A stretch of 64,000 bases of DNA. It comes from Piromyces finnis. Lineage: Eukaryota; Neocallimastigomycota; Neocallimastigomycetes; Neocallimastigales; Neocallimastigaceae. Under the pieces are notes generated by a model that searched no databases, was not told the DNA's origin, and saw only the letters and a list, made by a program, of their open reading frames with translations. Position numbers and translations under genes: made by a program. Location of the stretch: NCBI GenBank assembly GCA_002104945.1, contig MCFH01000096.1:35032-99031 (forward strand). The letters run 5' to 3'. Below are positions 9,774-21,208 of this stretch, in pieces (within the stretch, counting starts at the first letter, position 1; each line of letters begins with the position of its first letter).

Positions 9774-10479
9774 TGTTAAGGAACCAACAAATAATGTTAT
9801 TCTTGTCATAATTAATGATTATGACCTAATCCATTATTGTTCCTAAATGTATGAAAACTTTACAATATTCTTATTTGTAAATTAATGTATACACTTAAAT
9901 TATATTTAAAATTATTAATAATTATTTTTATTGAACTTAAATTTTATTTTATTAAACTTAAAAATTAATTTAGTAATAATAATATATTGAAAATTATAGT
10001 TTATTGAACTTTTAGTTTAATTTATCAAGTTAATGAATTTTTATTAATTAAAATTATGAATAATATTTCTGTAAAATAGTAAAATTCTTTAGTTAAATAT
10101 ATTTAAAGTAAACTTTTAATGTATGTTAATCAATTTAATAATATGTATAAATATTTATTATAATAGTAATGTAATTTTATTATTCATTTAAAAGTAATTT
10201 AAATACTAAAATTAATGTAAATAATTAAAGACTAATTCTTTTAATTAACACTACTTAATTTTTTACAAAAAGTATAAAAAGGTGTATATTATAAGAATTA
10301 GAGAATAGACAGATATTTTTATTTTTATTTTTATTTTATTTTATAATTTTATATTAATATCTTAATAAAACAATTTTATTAATAAAACAATTTTTCTTAT
10401 TTCATTTTAATATTATTTTTGAGTATTAATAAATTTATTAATATTTTATAAATAAAAGTAAATTCCTCGAACCGTAACA
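9774..10479 (+). repeat. solo LTR-G
   Basis: About 706 bp, TGTTAAGGAACC...GAACCGTAACA. Its two ends match those of LTR-A (TGTTAAGGAA, GAACCGTAGCA), but the body is different, so it is a related family. TACT flanks both sides (9770-9773, 10480-10483). It starts 11 bp upstream of the tRNA-like gene, running away from it. Confidence 0.7.
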
Positions 10480-10483
10480 TACT

Positions 10484-11342
10484 TGTTAAGGAATGAACAT
10501 AAATAGTTGAATTAGCTAGAATTTTAGGAATTAACCTTCAACTATTTATATTCCTTACTAGTGTTTAACTCTATTTTTAAAATATAAAAATTATAATATA
10601 TAATTTTTATACATTTTTCTAGTAATTATTAATATTTTTATTATATAGTTATATTATTTGTATATAGTTATTTAAGACCTTTATTATTAGTATTAGTATA
10701 ATTACTTATAATATTTTATACTTATAAATTTTACAAAATTTTATTATTAAAATAGTTATAGGTATTTTATTATTATTTAAGGTTTATTTTATTAATTAAC
10801 TTTATTGTATAATATTTTATAATTTGAAATTATGACATAGAATTTAATTATAATTTTTACTAAAAGAGGCAACTGTTACACACAAAACAGAAGATACCTC
10901 GACAGAAAAATTATTATTTATGTCTAAAAAAGGGCATAATTAATTGAATAATATAATTTTATTATATGTCATAATTAAATATATAATATATGATATGCAA
11001 AAATGTTACACATATCATAAATTAAAATTTTATTAATTATAAATTAAAAATTTTTCTATTCAAATATTAAGAGATTATTCATAATATATATTAAGGATTT
11101 AATTAATATATGTTACAGTGAATGATCCATATATTATGAATGAAATCAATTTAAATCCTTAGCTATCCAAAACCATTAAATTTCAAATAATGGATAGTTG
11201 GAAAAAGTACGAGGATTTTTGAGAAAAATTTTAAAAATTGAAAAATCAAAAATAAATTAAATGAATAAAAATTTAAAATTAAATAAATTTTTATTTTTAT
11301 AACTATTCAAGTGTTTTGTGATATCTTATTTGAACCGTAGCA
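10484..11342 (+). repeat. LTR-A of copy A1
   Basis: 859 bp, TGTTAAGGAATG...GAACCGTAGCA. The first 80 bp form a long inverted repeat (TAAGGAAT...ATTCCTTA outside, ATAAATAGTTGAA...TTCAACTATTTAT inside). Confidence 0.9.
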
Positions 11343-11349
11343 TAATTAA

Positions 11350-11366
11350 TGGTGGAGATATCGGGG
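11350..11366 (+). other. putative tRNA primer-binding site, A1
   Basis: TGGTGGAGATATCGGGG begins 7 bp after the LTR. It would pair with a tRNA 3' end reading CCCCGATATCTCCACCA. The donor tRNA is not in this window. Confidence 0.5.
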
Positions 11367-11758
11367 ATAATAATAACATATTGATATCACACTACATTTT
11401 TATAGTTACTTTTATATTTATTTTTGTATTATTATTTAATTAAAATAGTTAATAATTCAAAAGAGGGTTATACTAGTATAATAAAAAGTTATATACTTCA
11501 AGGCACAAATTAAAATAGTTAATAGAGAGAAATTAATATTGTTAATTGGTGCAGTTAAGGAAGTATTTTATATTGGTATTACTAGTTTAACTAAAGAGAA
11601 TAATTATTAGTGTTGTTAATTAAATATATTTCAAATATTGTTGTAATTCATTCTTTTAAATTCTTATAAAAGAAAATTATTTTTTTTTAAACTTGTTTCA
11701 TTCTTTAATATTATTGTAAAATTGTATTTTTATCTTTATTTAAAACTTGTATATAAAA

Positions 11759-12667
11759 ATGAGTACGGGAGCTGATAAATCTATTGACTTTGCTAAATTA
11801 ATGAAGAAATTAAAGCATGTCACTGGATTAACCGAAGATAATTTGGACATTAAGACTTGGTATAGTCAATTAAAGTATTGGACTATGCTTCAAGATGTTA
11901 AAAGTCCAAAAATGGTGTTTCTAGCTTGTTTGTTTACTACTACAGGAACACCAAATGAACTTATTCAAGAGTTGAATCCTAATAAGGACTTTGAAAGTGA
12001 TGAAGACAGTGAAGATAGTGATGAAGAAGATGAAGGTAGAGGAAAGAGAAGAGCTCACTACCCTTCCCTTAAAAAGATAGTCACTATGTTAGAAGAATTT
12101 TATGGAGTAAAGGAAGATCAAATAGAACTTCTCAAGGAGCTTAGGGATATGCGAATCAAAAAGAATGAAAAAGTAAAAGACTTCAACATAAGGTACCGTT
12201 CCTTGTATGTCAAACTAGACAAGAAGCGTAGAAGGAAAGTAGATGTTGAAGATTACTTAGATTCCATTGAGCCTAACTATAAAGCCTGGGAAAATGTGCG
12301 TAGGGAAAAAGAAGTTACTTTAGCAGAAGCCTACAAGCTTGCCGAAGATGGGGATAGACTAAATTTAAGAAATCGTCATAAAGCTAACAATTATGATGTA
12401 TCCACCTCTTCTAACTCTGATAAAAGATATAAAAATAAATATGAAAGAAAAGAAGATAGCTATGAAAGGAACAAGAAGCCAACAATAGTGAATTATGGTA
12501 ATGATAAGAAAGATCCTATGAATGAGTTGACGGAGAAAATGAGAAACTTAACTATCAAAACTTGCTACTTTTGCAACGAGAAGGGACACTTTCAATATCA
12601 TTGTCCTAAACTGAGTGCCATAGTAGAAGAAAACAAACAAAAGGCCAGAAAAGGTCATTTAAATTAG
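11759..12667 (+). CDS. gag: Gag of element A, copy A1
   Basis: 302-residue nucleocapsid precursor. I start at the ATG of MSTGADKS, not at the in-frame TTG four codons earlier. It has a retrotransposon Gag capsid region (about 20-200), with an acidic insert around residues 80-95. A basic, Ser/Asn/Lys-rich stretch follows, then one CCHC zinc knuckle at about 268-281 (CYFCNEKGHFQYHC, C-x2-C-x4-H-x4-C) for RNA packaging. It ends HLN-stop inside the slippery sequence T TTA AAT. It differs from copies A2 and A3 by E/K, R/G and A/V changes only. Confidence 0.9.
   Translation: MSTGADKSIDFAKLMKKLKHVTGLTEDNLDIKTWYSQLKYWTMLQDVKSPKMVFLACLFTTTGTPNELIQELNPNKDFESDEDSEDSDEEDEGRGKRRAHYPSLKKIVTMLEEFYGVKEDQIELLKELRDMRIKKNEKVKDFNIRYRSLYVKLDKKRRRKVDVEDYLDSIEPNYKAWENVRREKEVTLAEAYKLAEDGDRLNLRNRHKANNYDVSTSSNSDKRYKNKYERKEDSYERNKKPTIVNYGNDKKDPMNELTEKMRNLTIKTCYFCNEKGHFQYHCPKLSAIVEENKQKARKGHLN
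12658..12664 (+). promoter_or_regulatory. -1 frameshift site T TTA AAT, A1
   Basis: Zero-frame codons CAT TTA AAT TAG; X XXY YYZ pattern one codon before the gag stop. The -1 frame (TTT AAA TTA GAT) is open into pol. The same heptamer occurs in A2, A3 and element E. Confidence 0.8.
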
Positions 12668-15109
12668 ATAGTGGGAGAAGAAGCACTCCCAGTAATCCAA
12701 AAATAGCTTCACTTAATAACAGTTCAGTTGATAATAATGAGTACTCTGAATATTCTGAGTATTCTGACTTATCAGATAATGAAGAAATATCTTCTATTGA
12801 AGATAAAATTATTGCTGCAGCTAAAAGAAAAGCTAATGATGAAGAAGACTCTTCCAAGAAAAGAGTACAAAAATCATTAAAAGAAGACCCAAGACCAATA
12901 GTTACCCCTGCTACTAGGAAGCAACAAGAACGTGAACTCAGTAATGAGAGTTTAGAATCAGGTTCACCATCACAACCCAAGAACCAACTTGACACGTCTG
13001 TTCTGAGTCAACCTAATATTAACAAGGAAAAAGAGAAAAGTAAAAGACTCAGAGAAAAACAAAGAAGTAAACCACCAACCCCCATAAATAAAGACGAAAG
13101 AGAAGAAAACGAAGATATGGAGGTCAGTATTGATACGGAAGATAAAGTAGAAGTAGAAAAAGCTAAAAAGAAAAATACAGATATTCTACCGACGTTATTG
13201 AAAATGACTAAAGATAAAGAAAAAGATAAAACTAAAGAGGAGAAAGTCACACGTAATATCCAAATGAGAGGTGATACCAGTGATTATGATATTTTTGAAG
13301 ATTTAAACACAGCTAAATGTGATATTACTTATGGACAGTTATTTAATGTATGCCCAAAAATAAGAACACAACTTTCCCAAGGACTAAAGTTAGAGAAAGT
13401 ACTAGGCAAGGTATCAGGTGCATTAAATAACATAGTAGCTACTACAACCTTATTAAATAATATCAACCATGACTATATAAGTAAGAATAATGAAGCTTCA
13501 GAAGAAGATATAGCAATGGTGGATGCGACTGTGGATGGGATACCAGGAAAACTACTGGTGGATACGTGTAGTAACTTAAATGTTATTACATCTTCTTTTT
13601 ACAAAAGACTACCAAAGGAATATGAAGTGGTAGGAATAAGCAAAGGACGTATTCGACTAGCTACTACTGATGAAGAATACTCTGAGGGTACTGTGGTGCG
13701 TATACCAGTTAGAATAGGAGAGGTAGAACTAGTGGTTGACTTCAGAATACTTGAAAAAGAAGAACCGTTCTATGATATGTTAATAAATTATAAAACTCAA
13801 GTAGATAATTTATTATATATAAATCCAGTAACCAAGAGCTTATGTCAAGTGAAAGAAAGAGGTGTAGTAGAAGAAATAGTACCTATCAATAACCAATATT
13901 ATAATGAAGGAAAATTGGTATGTACTATTAAGAAGATACCAGATGGAGATACTAAAAGCTTGAAGTCTATTGAAGGTTTACCACCTCAGGAGTATATACA
14001 CAATGAGATATTCTTGAACACCTTACCAAAAGATAAACGGAAAGAAATACTCCGACTTTTGGAAGAAAACTTAGAGATTATTGCGACGTCTTCTGAGGAA
14101 TTAACGCCTTCTAAATTATCACCACATAAAATAAATCTAAAGGCTGGTGTAAAACCAGTTAAACAAAGAGCTTATAGGTTAACTAAATTTAAATCAGATA
14201 TACTAAAAGAAGAGTTAACTAAGCTAATAGAAAAAAAGTTAATAGAGCCGTCCTATTCAGAATGGTCCTCCCCTGTAGTTCTGGTTCCAAAACATAATGG
14301 TAAGTGGAGAATGTGTGTGGACTATAGGAGAGTGAACGACCTCACGGAAAAGGACTCTTATTCACTCCCCTATATTGATGAAATATTTGATAGTCTGAAC
14401 GGAGCCAAAATATTCACTACTATGGACTTATATTCAGGTTATCATCAAATTTCTATGCATGAGGAAAGCACTGAGGTTACTAGTTTTACTACCAAGTTTG
14501 GTAACTATCAGTTTAAGGTCATGCCGTTTGGGTTAACTAATGCACCAGCAACTTTTCAGAGGGAAATGAATAAGATATTATTTCCTTTAATAGGAAATTG
14601 TGTATATAATTTTATTGATGATGTACTCATATATTCCAAGAGTGTGGAAGAACACATGGAACATATTAAGAGAGTATTTGAAATATTGAAAGAAAATGAA
14701 TTAAAAATAAATCTTGAGAAATGTAGTTTTATGAAGGAAGAAGTAAATGTATTAGGTCACAGGTTATCTACTAAAGGTTTGAGTCCTTTGGAAAGTAAAA
14801 TAGAAGCCATAAGGAAGTGGGAAGCTCCAGGAAATATTCATGAGTTACGTTCGTTTTTGGGTGCAGTAGGATATTATCGAAATTTTATTCCTAATTATTC
14901 TCAAGTAACCGCGCCCTTATGTGAGTTATTAAAGAAAAATGTACGATATAAATGGGAAGAAAAACATGAAAAAGCATTTAAAGTATTAAAAGAAAAACTG
15001 ATAAACGCTCCCATTTTAAAGTTTCCTGAATTTGATAAGCCTTTTATCATACGTACGGACGCGTCGTATGAAGGAGTGGGTGGTGTTTTATTACAAGAAG
15101 ATGAAACTA
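12658..15109 (+). pseudogene. pol: Pol of A1, truncated in RNase H
   Basis: Frame opened by the -1 slip; the first ATG is at 13117. A Ser/Glu/Lys-rich spacer comes first, then the protease with VDTCSNLN near residue 147 from that ATG (Cys in place of the usual Gly after D-T). RT has SPVVLVPKHNGKWRMCVDYR, DLYSGYHQI, MPFGLTNAPATFQ and FIDD at about 501. RNase H starts (IIRTDASYEG) and breaks after DET at 15108. Four codons of foreign sequence and a stop follow. It cannot supply RNase H or integrase. Confidence 0.88.
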
Positions 15110-18100
15110 TTTTCAATATTTAAAGAAGGTGGGGCTTGAATCCAAACTAGATCATCAATTTTAAAATTTGGAGCTTCTAAACGACTTTTATCCACTCTTC
15201 TTTTATACAATTCTTTGGAGCGTAGTAACACTTCTTTTATGTGGTTGAATGCATCATTAACGTTTTGAACTAGTTTATGATTAATATTACATTGTGGTAA
15301 TAGGGTCATTTCATCCATCGGAGGATGAAAACCATAATTAATGAAGAATGGTGTTTCTTTGGTTGATTCATTAACAGCATTGTTATAAGCGAATTCTGCA
15401 AGTGGAAGCCAGTCAACCCAATCGTCATGATAAAAAGACTTGGAATAACATCTAAGATACTGTTCAATAAAAGAATTTGACCTCTCGACCTGTCCAACAG
15501 TTTCATGATGGTCAGTAGTAGCTATTCTTGGATGAATATATAATAAATCCAAAAATTCGAGCCAAACATCACTTGTGAATTGTGAGCCTCTATCAGTATA
15601 TAGGTCATAAGGGAGACCATGTAGACGATATACATTGTTTAAAAAAGCTTTAGCAGTTTGTGCTGCATTTGGAACTTGTTTAAACGGAACTAGGTGAATC
15701 ATTTTGGAAAAGCGGTCAACCACTACCATAATAACGGTGTATCCTTTAGACTCAGGAAGGCCACAAAGAAAATCAATTTCTATAGATTTCCATGGGCGTT
15801 CTGGAGTATCTAAGGGTTGCAATTTTCCATACTTACGATGTCTAGTTACTTTATTTCTTGCGCATGTTTCACAAGAATTAACAAATTTAGTGACATCATC
15901 TTTAATTTTAGGCCACCAAAAATTTCGAGTTATCAATTCTAAAGTTCTTTTTATACCAAGATGTCCAGCAGAGGGTTGTTCATGATATTTCATAAGAACA
16001 TCTAAACGTAGTTTTTCAGGAATATAAACTAAGTTATTATATAGAATAAGATTATTTTTTAATTCAAACTTGTTCATTTTCCTAAATGGTTTATAAGCCT
16101 TTTGGTCATTATATGGGCTGAAATATAACATAATATCCTTAGCGGTTTCATCATCCTTTAAGTATTGAATAACTTGTTCCAAGAAGTTACTCATAATACC
16201 TATGAAGCTTGGTATGAGTTTTACATTTTTTGAGTCTAAAATAAATTCTGGCTTTACTTCATAAGTCTTATCCATGTAATCAGGTCTGCGAGATAGACTA
16301 TCAGGTTTACCATTCTTACGACCTTGTCTGTATATAAATTCAAAATTGTATTCTTGAAAGAAAAGGTGCCAGCGATGTTGTCTTTGATTACCTACCTTTC
16401 CTCCAAGAGTATAAAGTAAGTTTCTATGATCAGTGTAAACTTTTATTTTGTACTTAGCACCAAGAAGAAGGTGCCTCCAAGTAGAGAAAGAATCCTTAAT
16501 GGCTAATAATTCTTTATCTGTTATAGAATAGTTAACTTCAGAACTACTGAGACTTCTGGAATAGTAAGCAACAGGATGTAAACGATTTTCTGAATCATAT
16601 TGAGATAGTATAGAACCAATAGCAACATTACTTGCATCACATTCTAAAATATATTGTTTTTGAGGATCAGGATGTGATAAAATAGGTGCGGAAGTTAAAC
16701 GAGTTTTTAAAATGTTAAATGAGGATTCACATTCTGTAGACCACTTGAACTTTGCATTCTTTTTTGTTAAGTTGTGGAGGGGTTTAGCCAAGTCTGCAAA
16801 ATTCATTACAAAGCGTCTATAATAGTTACAAAGACCTAAAAATCTTTGTACATCCTTAACTGTGGTAGGAGTAGGCCAATTTTTGATTGATTCTATCTTT
16901 TTTGGGTCGGTAGCAATTCCTGAACCTGAAATAACATACCCTAAGAATTCAACTTGTGGTTTGTCGAATTCACATTTAGGAAGCTTAGCGTATAGATTAT
17001 TTTCTAATAGTTTTGAAAGAACTTCACGTACATGTTGGTGGTGTTCTTCTAAGGTTTTTGAAAATATAAGAATATCATCCAAATAGAGAATAACAGATTT
17101 TTCTAAGAAAGGTCTGAGAACAGAATTTATAAATGCCTGGAAAGTAGCAGGAGCATTACGTAAACCAAATGGCATCACTAAATATTCATAGTAACCAAAT
17201 TTTGTGCGAAAAGCAGTTTTATATTCGTCACCATTTCTTATTCTAACTAAATTATAAGCAGAGCGTAAGTCGAGCTTGGTGAAATAATTTGCACCTTTGA
17301 CACGTTCTATAATGTCGGTAATAAGCGGTATTGGGTAGGAATTACGTATCGTTACAGAATTGAGTTTTTTATAATCAATACAAACTCTAAGAGTACCATC
17401 TTTCTTTTTCTGGAACACCACTGGATATCCTGCGGGTGATTCGGATGGTCTAATAAAGCCTTTTTCTAAATTTTCCTTGATATACTCTTCTAAAACTTTT
17501 GATTCTTCTTCTGATAAAGGATAGATGGGACCATAATGAAGAGTAGCATCTTTTTCTAGTACTATTTTGCAATCTGTAATTCTATGTGGCGGTAGTTTAT
17601 CAGCTTCTTGTTTGCTGAAAACTTTTGCCAAATCTCGATAGGGTTCTGGAATATCCTCAATAGTATGTTCTTCTAAATTGCTTACTTCTTCTGGTTTTTC
17701 GGACAAAAAAGTATGAATTAAATAATTATAATTATATCCATCATAATTATTTTTATTTAATATAACTTTTTTAGAAAATTTGGAACGTTTAAATTTGAAT
17801 TTGTGGAATCGACCATTTTTCTTCTTCTTAAAGGTTTTGGATCTGAAATAAAAATTATGAATTTTATTTTTTAAATTATAAAAAGTAGCGGAATATTTTT
17901 TATCATTATTTGCACCTGTAGAAGTGGTAGGTGTAGTATTCTTATCATTTCTATTATAAGAAATGAATTTTTCTAAATTTAAAAACTTAGTAGCATGCTT
18001 CATATTGAATTTCTTTTTGTTAAAATCATATTTTAAATTTGAATATAAATATTTTTTATTGTAATTATAATGAATTTCATATTTGGACATGAATATATTT

Positions 18101-18531
18101 CCAAATAATAAATCTGCCGGAATATAATCTGCAAGTAAAAATTTTTCTTTGAAATTGATGAAATGAAATTTATTGTTGATAAATAGTTTTAACTGGAAGT
18201 TTAGTTTGATATATTCATCAAGTTCAATTGAAGTACCACTGATACCTTGTACAGTGATAACATTATTCATTTTATGAGGATGTAATTGTAATGTACGTAA
18301 TAGTTTGTACGACATAAAATTACAATAAGATCCACTATCTAATAGTGATGTACATATAGTTTTATTATGTATTTTATTTGTACCTCCATTATTGGATAAT
18401 ATATATGTATTAAAAGTAAAGAATGTTGAAGGTAACGTATTATCTTTATTGATAGTGGGAAAAGTGTAGTTTAATATTTTTATATTCGAGTGGTGATGGG
18501 ACTTCAATGGAAGTCCTTTATTTAGTTTTTT
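15110..18531 (-). pseudogene. pol: Pol of H, truncated near the integrase end
   Basis: The frame is entered by -1 slip at 18525-18531 and stays open without an ATG for some codons. Counted from 18507: protease LLDSGSYCN near 55; a Lys/Asn/Phe-rich linker; RT with LPPHR, SPAGYPVVFQKKKDG, DLRSAYN and YLDD at about 474; RNase H VECDAS near 619. Integrase follows with HHCC (HLGIKRT...CETC) and D, D, E of EIDFLCGLP, TDRGSQFTS and GQVERSNS at about 911, 971 and 1007. The frame runs unbroken through all catalytic domains, then leaves the family consensus after VWIQAPPSLNIEN, where the sequence becomes antisense family A. Only the non-catalytic C terminus is lost. Confidence 0.9.
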
Positions 18532-19553
18532 GAACTAATTTTTTGAGCCTTATAATTGTTGTTATAGTAATTATTATTATGTTTTTGGAAGTTATTGCTA
18601 TTGTTATTGTTATTGTTATTGTTGTTGTATGGTCTGTGGTGGTTGAAATGTGAATTTCTTTTCTTGTTAGATTTGGAACTGGAAGACTGGGTAATCTTAT
18701 TCTTTGTAGAAAGAGAACTTTCAATCAAAATACATCTAGTTATAATGGACTCCATAGTGGTTGGAAATACCTCCATCTTTTCAATTTCTTCCTGATATTT
18801 TGGATGTAACCCATTGTAAAAGATTAAAGATAATGCTTCTTCATTCCATTTAAATTGTTGTGAAAGAGAGCGGAATTCTTCGATATAATCATTTATTTTA
18901 CCATATTGTTGTTTTAAACGAATTATTTTGATTTTAGCTATCTTGTAACTAGCAACATTGGAGAAAGCAATTCTTAATCCATCCAATAATTCTTGCATGG
19001 TAGCTGGATAAATATTATCCTTGTACTTGGCAAGATACCAATTTCTAGCAGCATCACGAAGACGGGATTGTTCAAAATTAATTTTTGTTTCTTCTGGTAA
19101 AGATCGATTTGGTAGAGTTTTAAAAGTATCTTCACATAATTGGCAAAATAGATCGGTCTCACTAGTCTTACCGGAAAACATACCTGGATCTGGGACTTGA
19201 GTAATTGGGGTAGCAAAACGACCTCTCATGATAACATCATGATCTAAGTCAAATCTTGTTGAAGTAGATTCATCATCTCTAAAGGCAGTAGGTCTTGGAG
19301 TAGCTATCCTATCATAGTTGGTATGTAACAATGGATGTTCATCTTCATTCTGAGTAACTTGACTATTATTCATACTGGTTAATACTCCCATGATTTCATT
19401 TAAACGATTGTTCACATCATTGGAAAAATTTTGAAAATCTTCACGGAAAACCAAATTTTCATTGATACCCTCAATGATATCTTTGGCAGTCTGAGTAGCA
19501 TCCTCTCTAAGTTGGTTTACCTCGTCTGGGAAGTTAGGAACTGGAGTGAACAT
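18522..19553 (-). CDS. gag: Gag of element H
   Basis: 343 residues, homologous to Gag J over its whole length: N-terminal MFTPVPNFPDEVNQLRED matches the DEVNQLRED of J, and the capsid region has YGKINDYIEEFRS. The tail is His/Asn-rich (NNNNNNNNNSNN) without a zinc knuckle. The ATG lies 25 bp after the primer-binding site. It ends QKISSKN-stop, with A AAA AAC as the slippery heptamer. Confidence 0.88.
   Translation of the reverse strand: MFTPVPNFPDEVNQLREDATQTAKDIIEGINENLVFREDFQNFSNDVNNRLNEIMGVLTSMNNSQVTQNEDEHPLLHTNYDRIATPRPTAFRDDESTSTRFDLDHDVIMRGRFATPITQVPDPGMFSGKTSETDLFCQLCEDTFKTLPNRSLPEETKINFEQSRLRDAARNWYLAKYKDNIYPATMQELLDGLRIAFSNVASYKIAKIKIIRLKQQYGKINDYIEEFRSLSQQFKWNEEALSLIFYNGLHPKYQEEIEKMEVFPTTMESIITRCILIESSLSTKNKITQSSSSKSNKKRNSHFNHHRPYNNNNNNNNNSNNFQKHNNNYYNNNYKAQKISSKN
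18525..18531 (-). promoter_or_regulatory. -1 frameshift site A AAA AAC, element H
   Basis: Minus-strand codons TCA AAA AAC TAA. AAAAAAC is among the best known eukaryotic -1 slip sites; the -1 frame is open into pol. Confidence 0.8.
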
Positions 19554-19577
19554 TCTAAAGTAGCCACTAAACAGCGG

Positions 19578-19588
19578 GTAAAGATTAT
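19578..19588 (-). other. self-priming primer-binding site of H
   Basis: Minus-strand ATAATCTTTAC directly after the LTR is the exact reverse complement of GTAAAGATTAT, which lies inside the LTR (minus strand, 19826 down to 19816). Confidence 0.7.
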
Positions 19589-19965
19589 TGTTAAGTTTTT
19601 GGATTTGGTTATGCGGCCAGGTCAGAATGTTAGCAATTATATAGTAAATATGTTTTTAAGAAATTAAATTTAAATATAAAATAACCCTTTAAACTTCCAA
19701 ATGAAAAATTAATATTTATTCTTTAGAATAACTTTTTTTTATAAAATTTTATTTATTTATTAATAATAATATAAATGATAATATATTTAATAACTATATA
19801 ATTAAGATTATAACTATAATCTTTACAAAGAATTAAAATCAAATTCAATTCATTCTATTTTATATTCTTTGTTCAGATTATTAAATTGATAAAAATAAAG
19901 TATTACATGTAATATGTTAATAATATAATAAGATTGTTTGTTTGTTTGTTTGTTTTGTCATGACA
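19589..19965 (-). repeat. 5' LTR of element H
   Basis: The inner end (TGTTAAG on the plus strand at 19589) is fixed by the adjacent primer-binding site. The outer end TGTCATGACA (19956-19965) is my best guess, as no second LTR exists for comparison. It contains ATATAAAATAG and ACAAAGAAT/ATTCTTTGT inverted repeats before the inferred RNA start at 19826. Confidence 0.55.
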
Positions 19966-20580
19966 TAAAATAAAATAAACATATGATTAATCATTTAAAC
20001 ACTTGATCCATTAACCTATTTTATAATAATTAAAATTATTTAATTTATAAATGTTAACTGTTACACCTAAATGGTTTAGTTCTATTTTTAGTAACAGTCA
20101 CTATCATTAATTAAATTAATATAATTAGAATTTCTATTGATATCTTTTTAATTTTCGTCAAGTCATAAGAAATGTCTATGATCCATACTTGATATCATAT
20201 TAATTTTAATTTACTTATTAAAATCTTCAAATGATCATATCTTCCTTAAATGACCAGTTAGAAGGACCGCGATTGTACCAAAATATAGCTTTTTCCTTAA
20301 GCTTTCTAATAAACCCGGTTTCACAACCGTAGCACTTACAGCCGTAGCGATCGTTTTTGGCAAGTTACACCTTGTTTCGTGTTTGTTTATTTTTGGTTAA
20401 GGGTTATAGTGTATTGATATTAAATTTTTTGAAATCATAACCCTTTCACTGAATCAGAATTTAAAAGGTGACTTTTAAAGGTGTTTTAAAATAATTATTG
20501 GGATTATTTAATTCTAATTATTATGTTTAATTAATTATAGATATTATCTGAATTTGTTTTAAATCCAGTTAATATCTTCA
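19966..20580. other. intergenic stretch, no gene seen
   Basis: AT-rich with slightly more complex sequence at 20240-20400. AACCGTAGCA near 20326-20335 recalls the end of LTR-A, and ACTGTTAC/GTAACAGT form an inverted repeat near 20057-20096. It may be worn LTR sequence; I cannot assign it. Confidence 0.4.
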
Positions 20581-20633
20581 CAATTTTTTCCATGTGTCCA
20601 AATTTTTTAAATTTTTATATATGTTATTGTGAC
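20581..20633 (-). repeat. LTR-B fragment
   Basis: 53 bp matching the U3 end of LTR-B in minus orientation (TTTTTTCCATGTGTCCAAA...GTTATTGTGAC), truncated by the solo LTR-E that follows. Confidence 0.7.
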
Positions 20634-21208
20634 GAAATGATAACGGATTGGTAGTTATATTACAACTTTTTAACTACTTCTTCTGTTATCTTATATTGTT
20701 TTATCTCGACAGCTATTGTACGAGCTTTAACAATATCTACTAGTTTTATTAATTTATTTTAAGTTATTTTATAATTTTAATAGTTTTATTATTTTAATAA
20801 TATTTATATAGAATAATAACACCAGATTTATTCTATAAAATATTATTTATTATTAACACAATAATTACAAATTAGACAAGTTTAATTTCGTTTTTATATT
20901 TTCTTTTATTTATTGTTCTTACGCTCTTTTTAACAATAATTTTATTATATAAAAACTTATTTTTGTCTTTTAAATATATTATGTATTCACTAATTAATTA
21001 TATTAACTATTATTAAAATTTAACTTATTATTAATAATCTAAGTCTTCTTATTTTCTACTAAAAAATATTATTATTCTTTATAATAAAAATTATTTTTAT
21101 AATTTAACCCAATCAAATATATAAATTTATAAAATATTTGATTTTATGTAAATTATATTTTTATAATAAACTATATAAAATTATTTAATAATTATTTTAT
21201 AATAAAAT

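Larger units (their letters stand above)
10484..15109 (+). mobile_element. truncated Ty3/gypsy element A, copy A1
   Basis: Has the 5' LTR, leader, gag and pol up to the start of RNase H, then breaks off. Compared with the two array copies it carries a few substitutions (LTR: ACTTTATTG against ACCTTATTG; Gag: three residues). The missing part is RNase H, integrase and the 3' LTR; the sequence switches to minus-strand element H at 15109/15110. Confidence 0.9.
15110..19965 (-). mobile_element. truncated Ty3/gypsy element H
   Basis: Minus-strand element, sister to J: 5' LTR (19589-19965), self-priming site, gag, -1 frameshift and long pol. It is cut in the integrase C-terminal region at the junction with A1. 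The GPY/F part, chromodomain-like tail, 3' UTR and 3' LTR are missing. Confidence 0.88.

Noticed and set aside
12606-13250. Minus-strand open frames opposite gag/pol of A (also 44770-45414 and 50945-51589)
   Set aside because: They are Ser/Leu-rich shadows of the Lys/Glu/Ser-rich coding strand, without start context or family resemblance.
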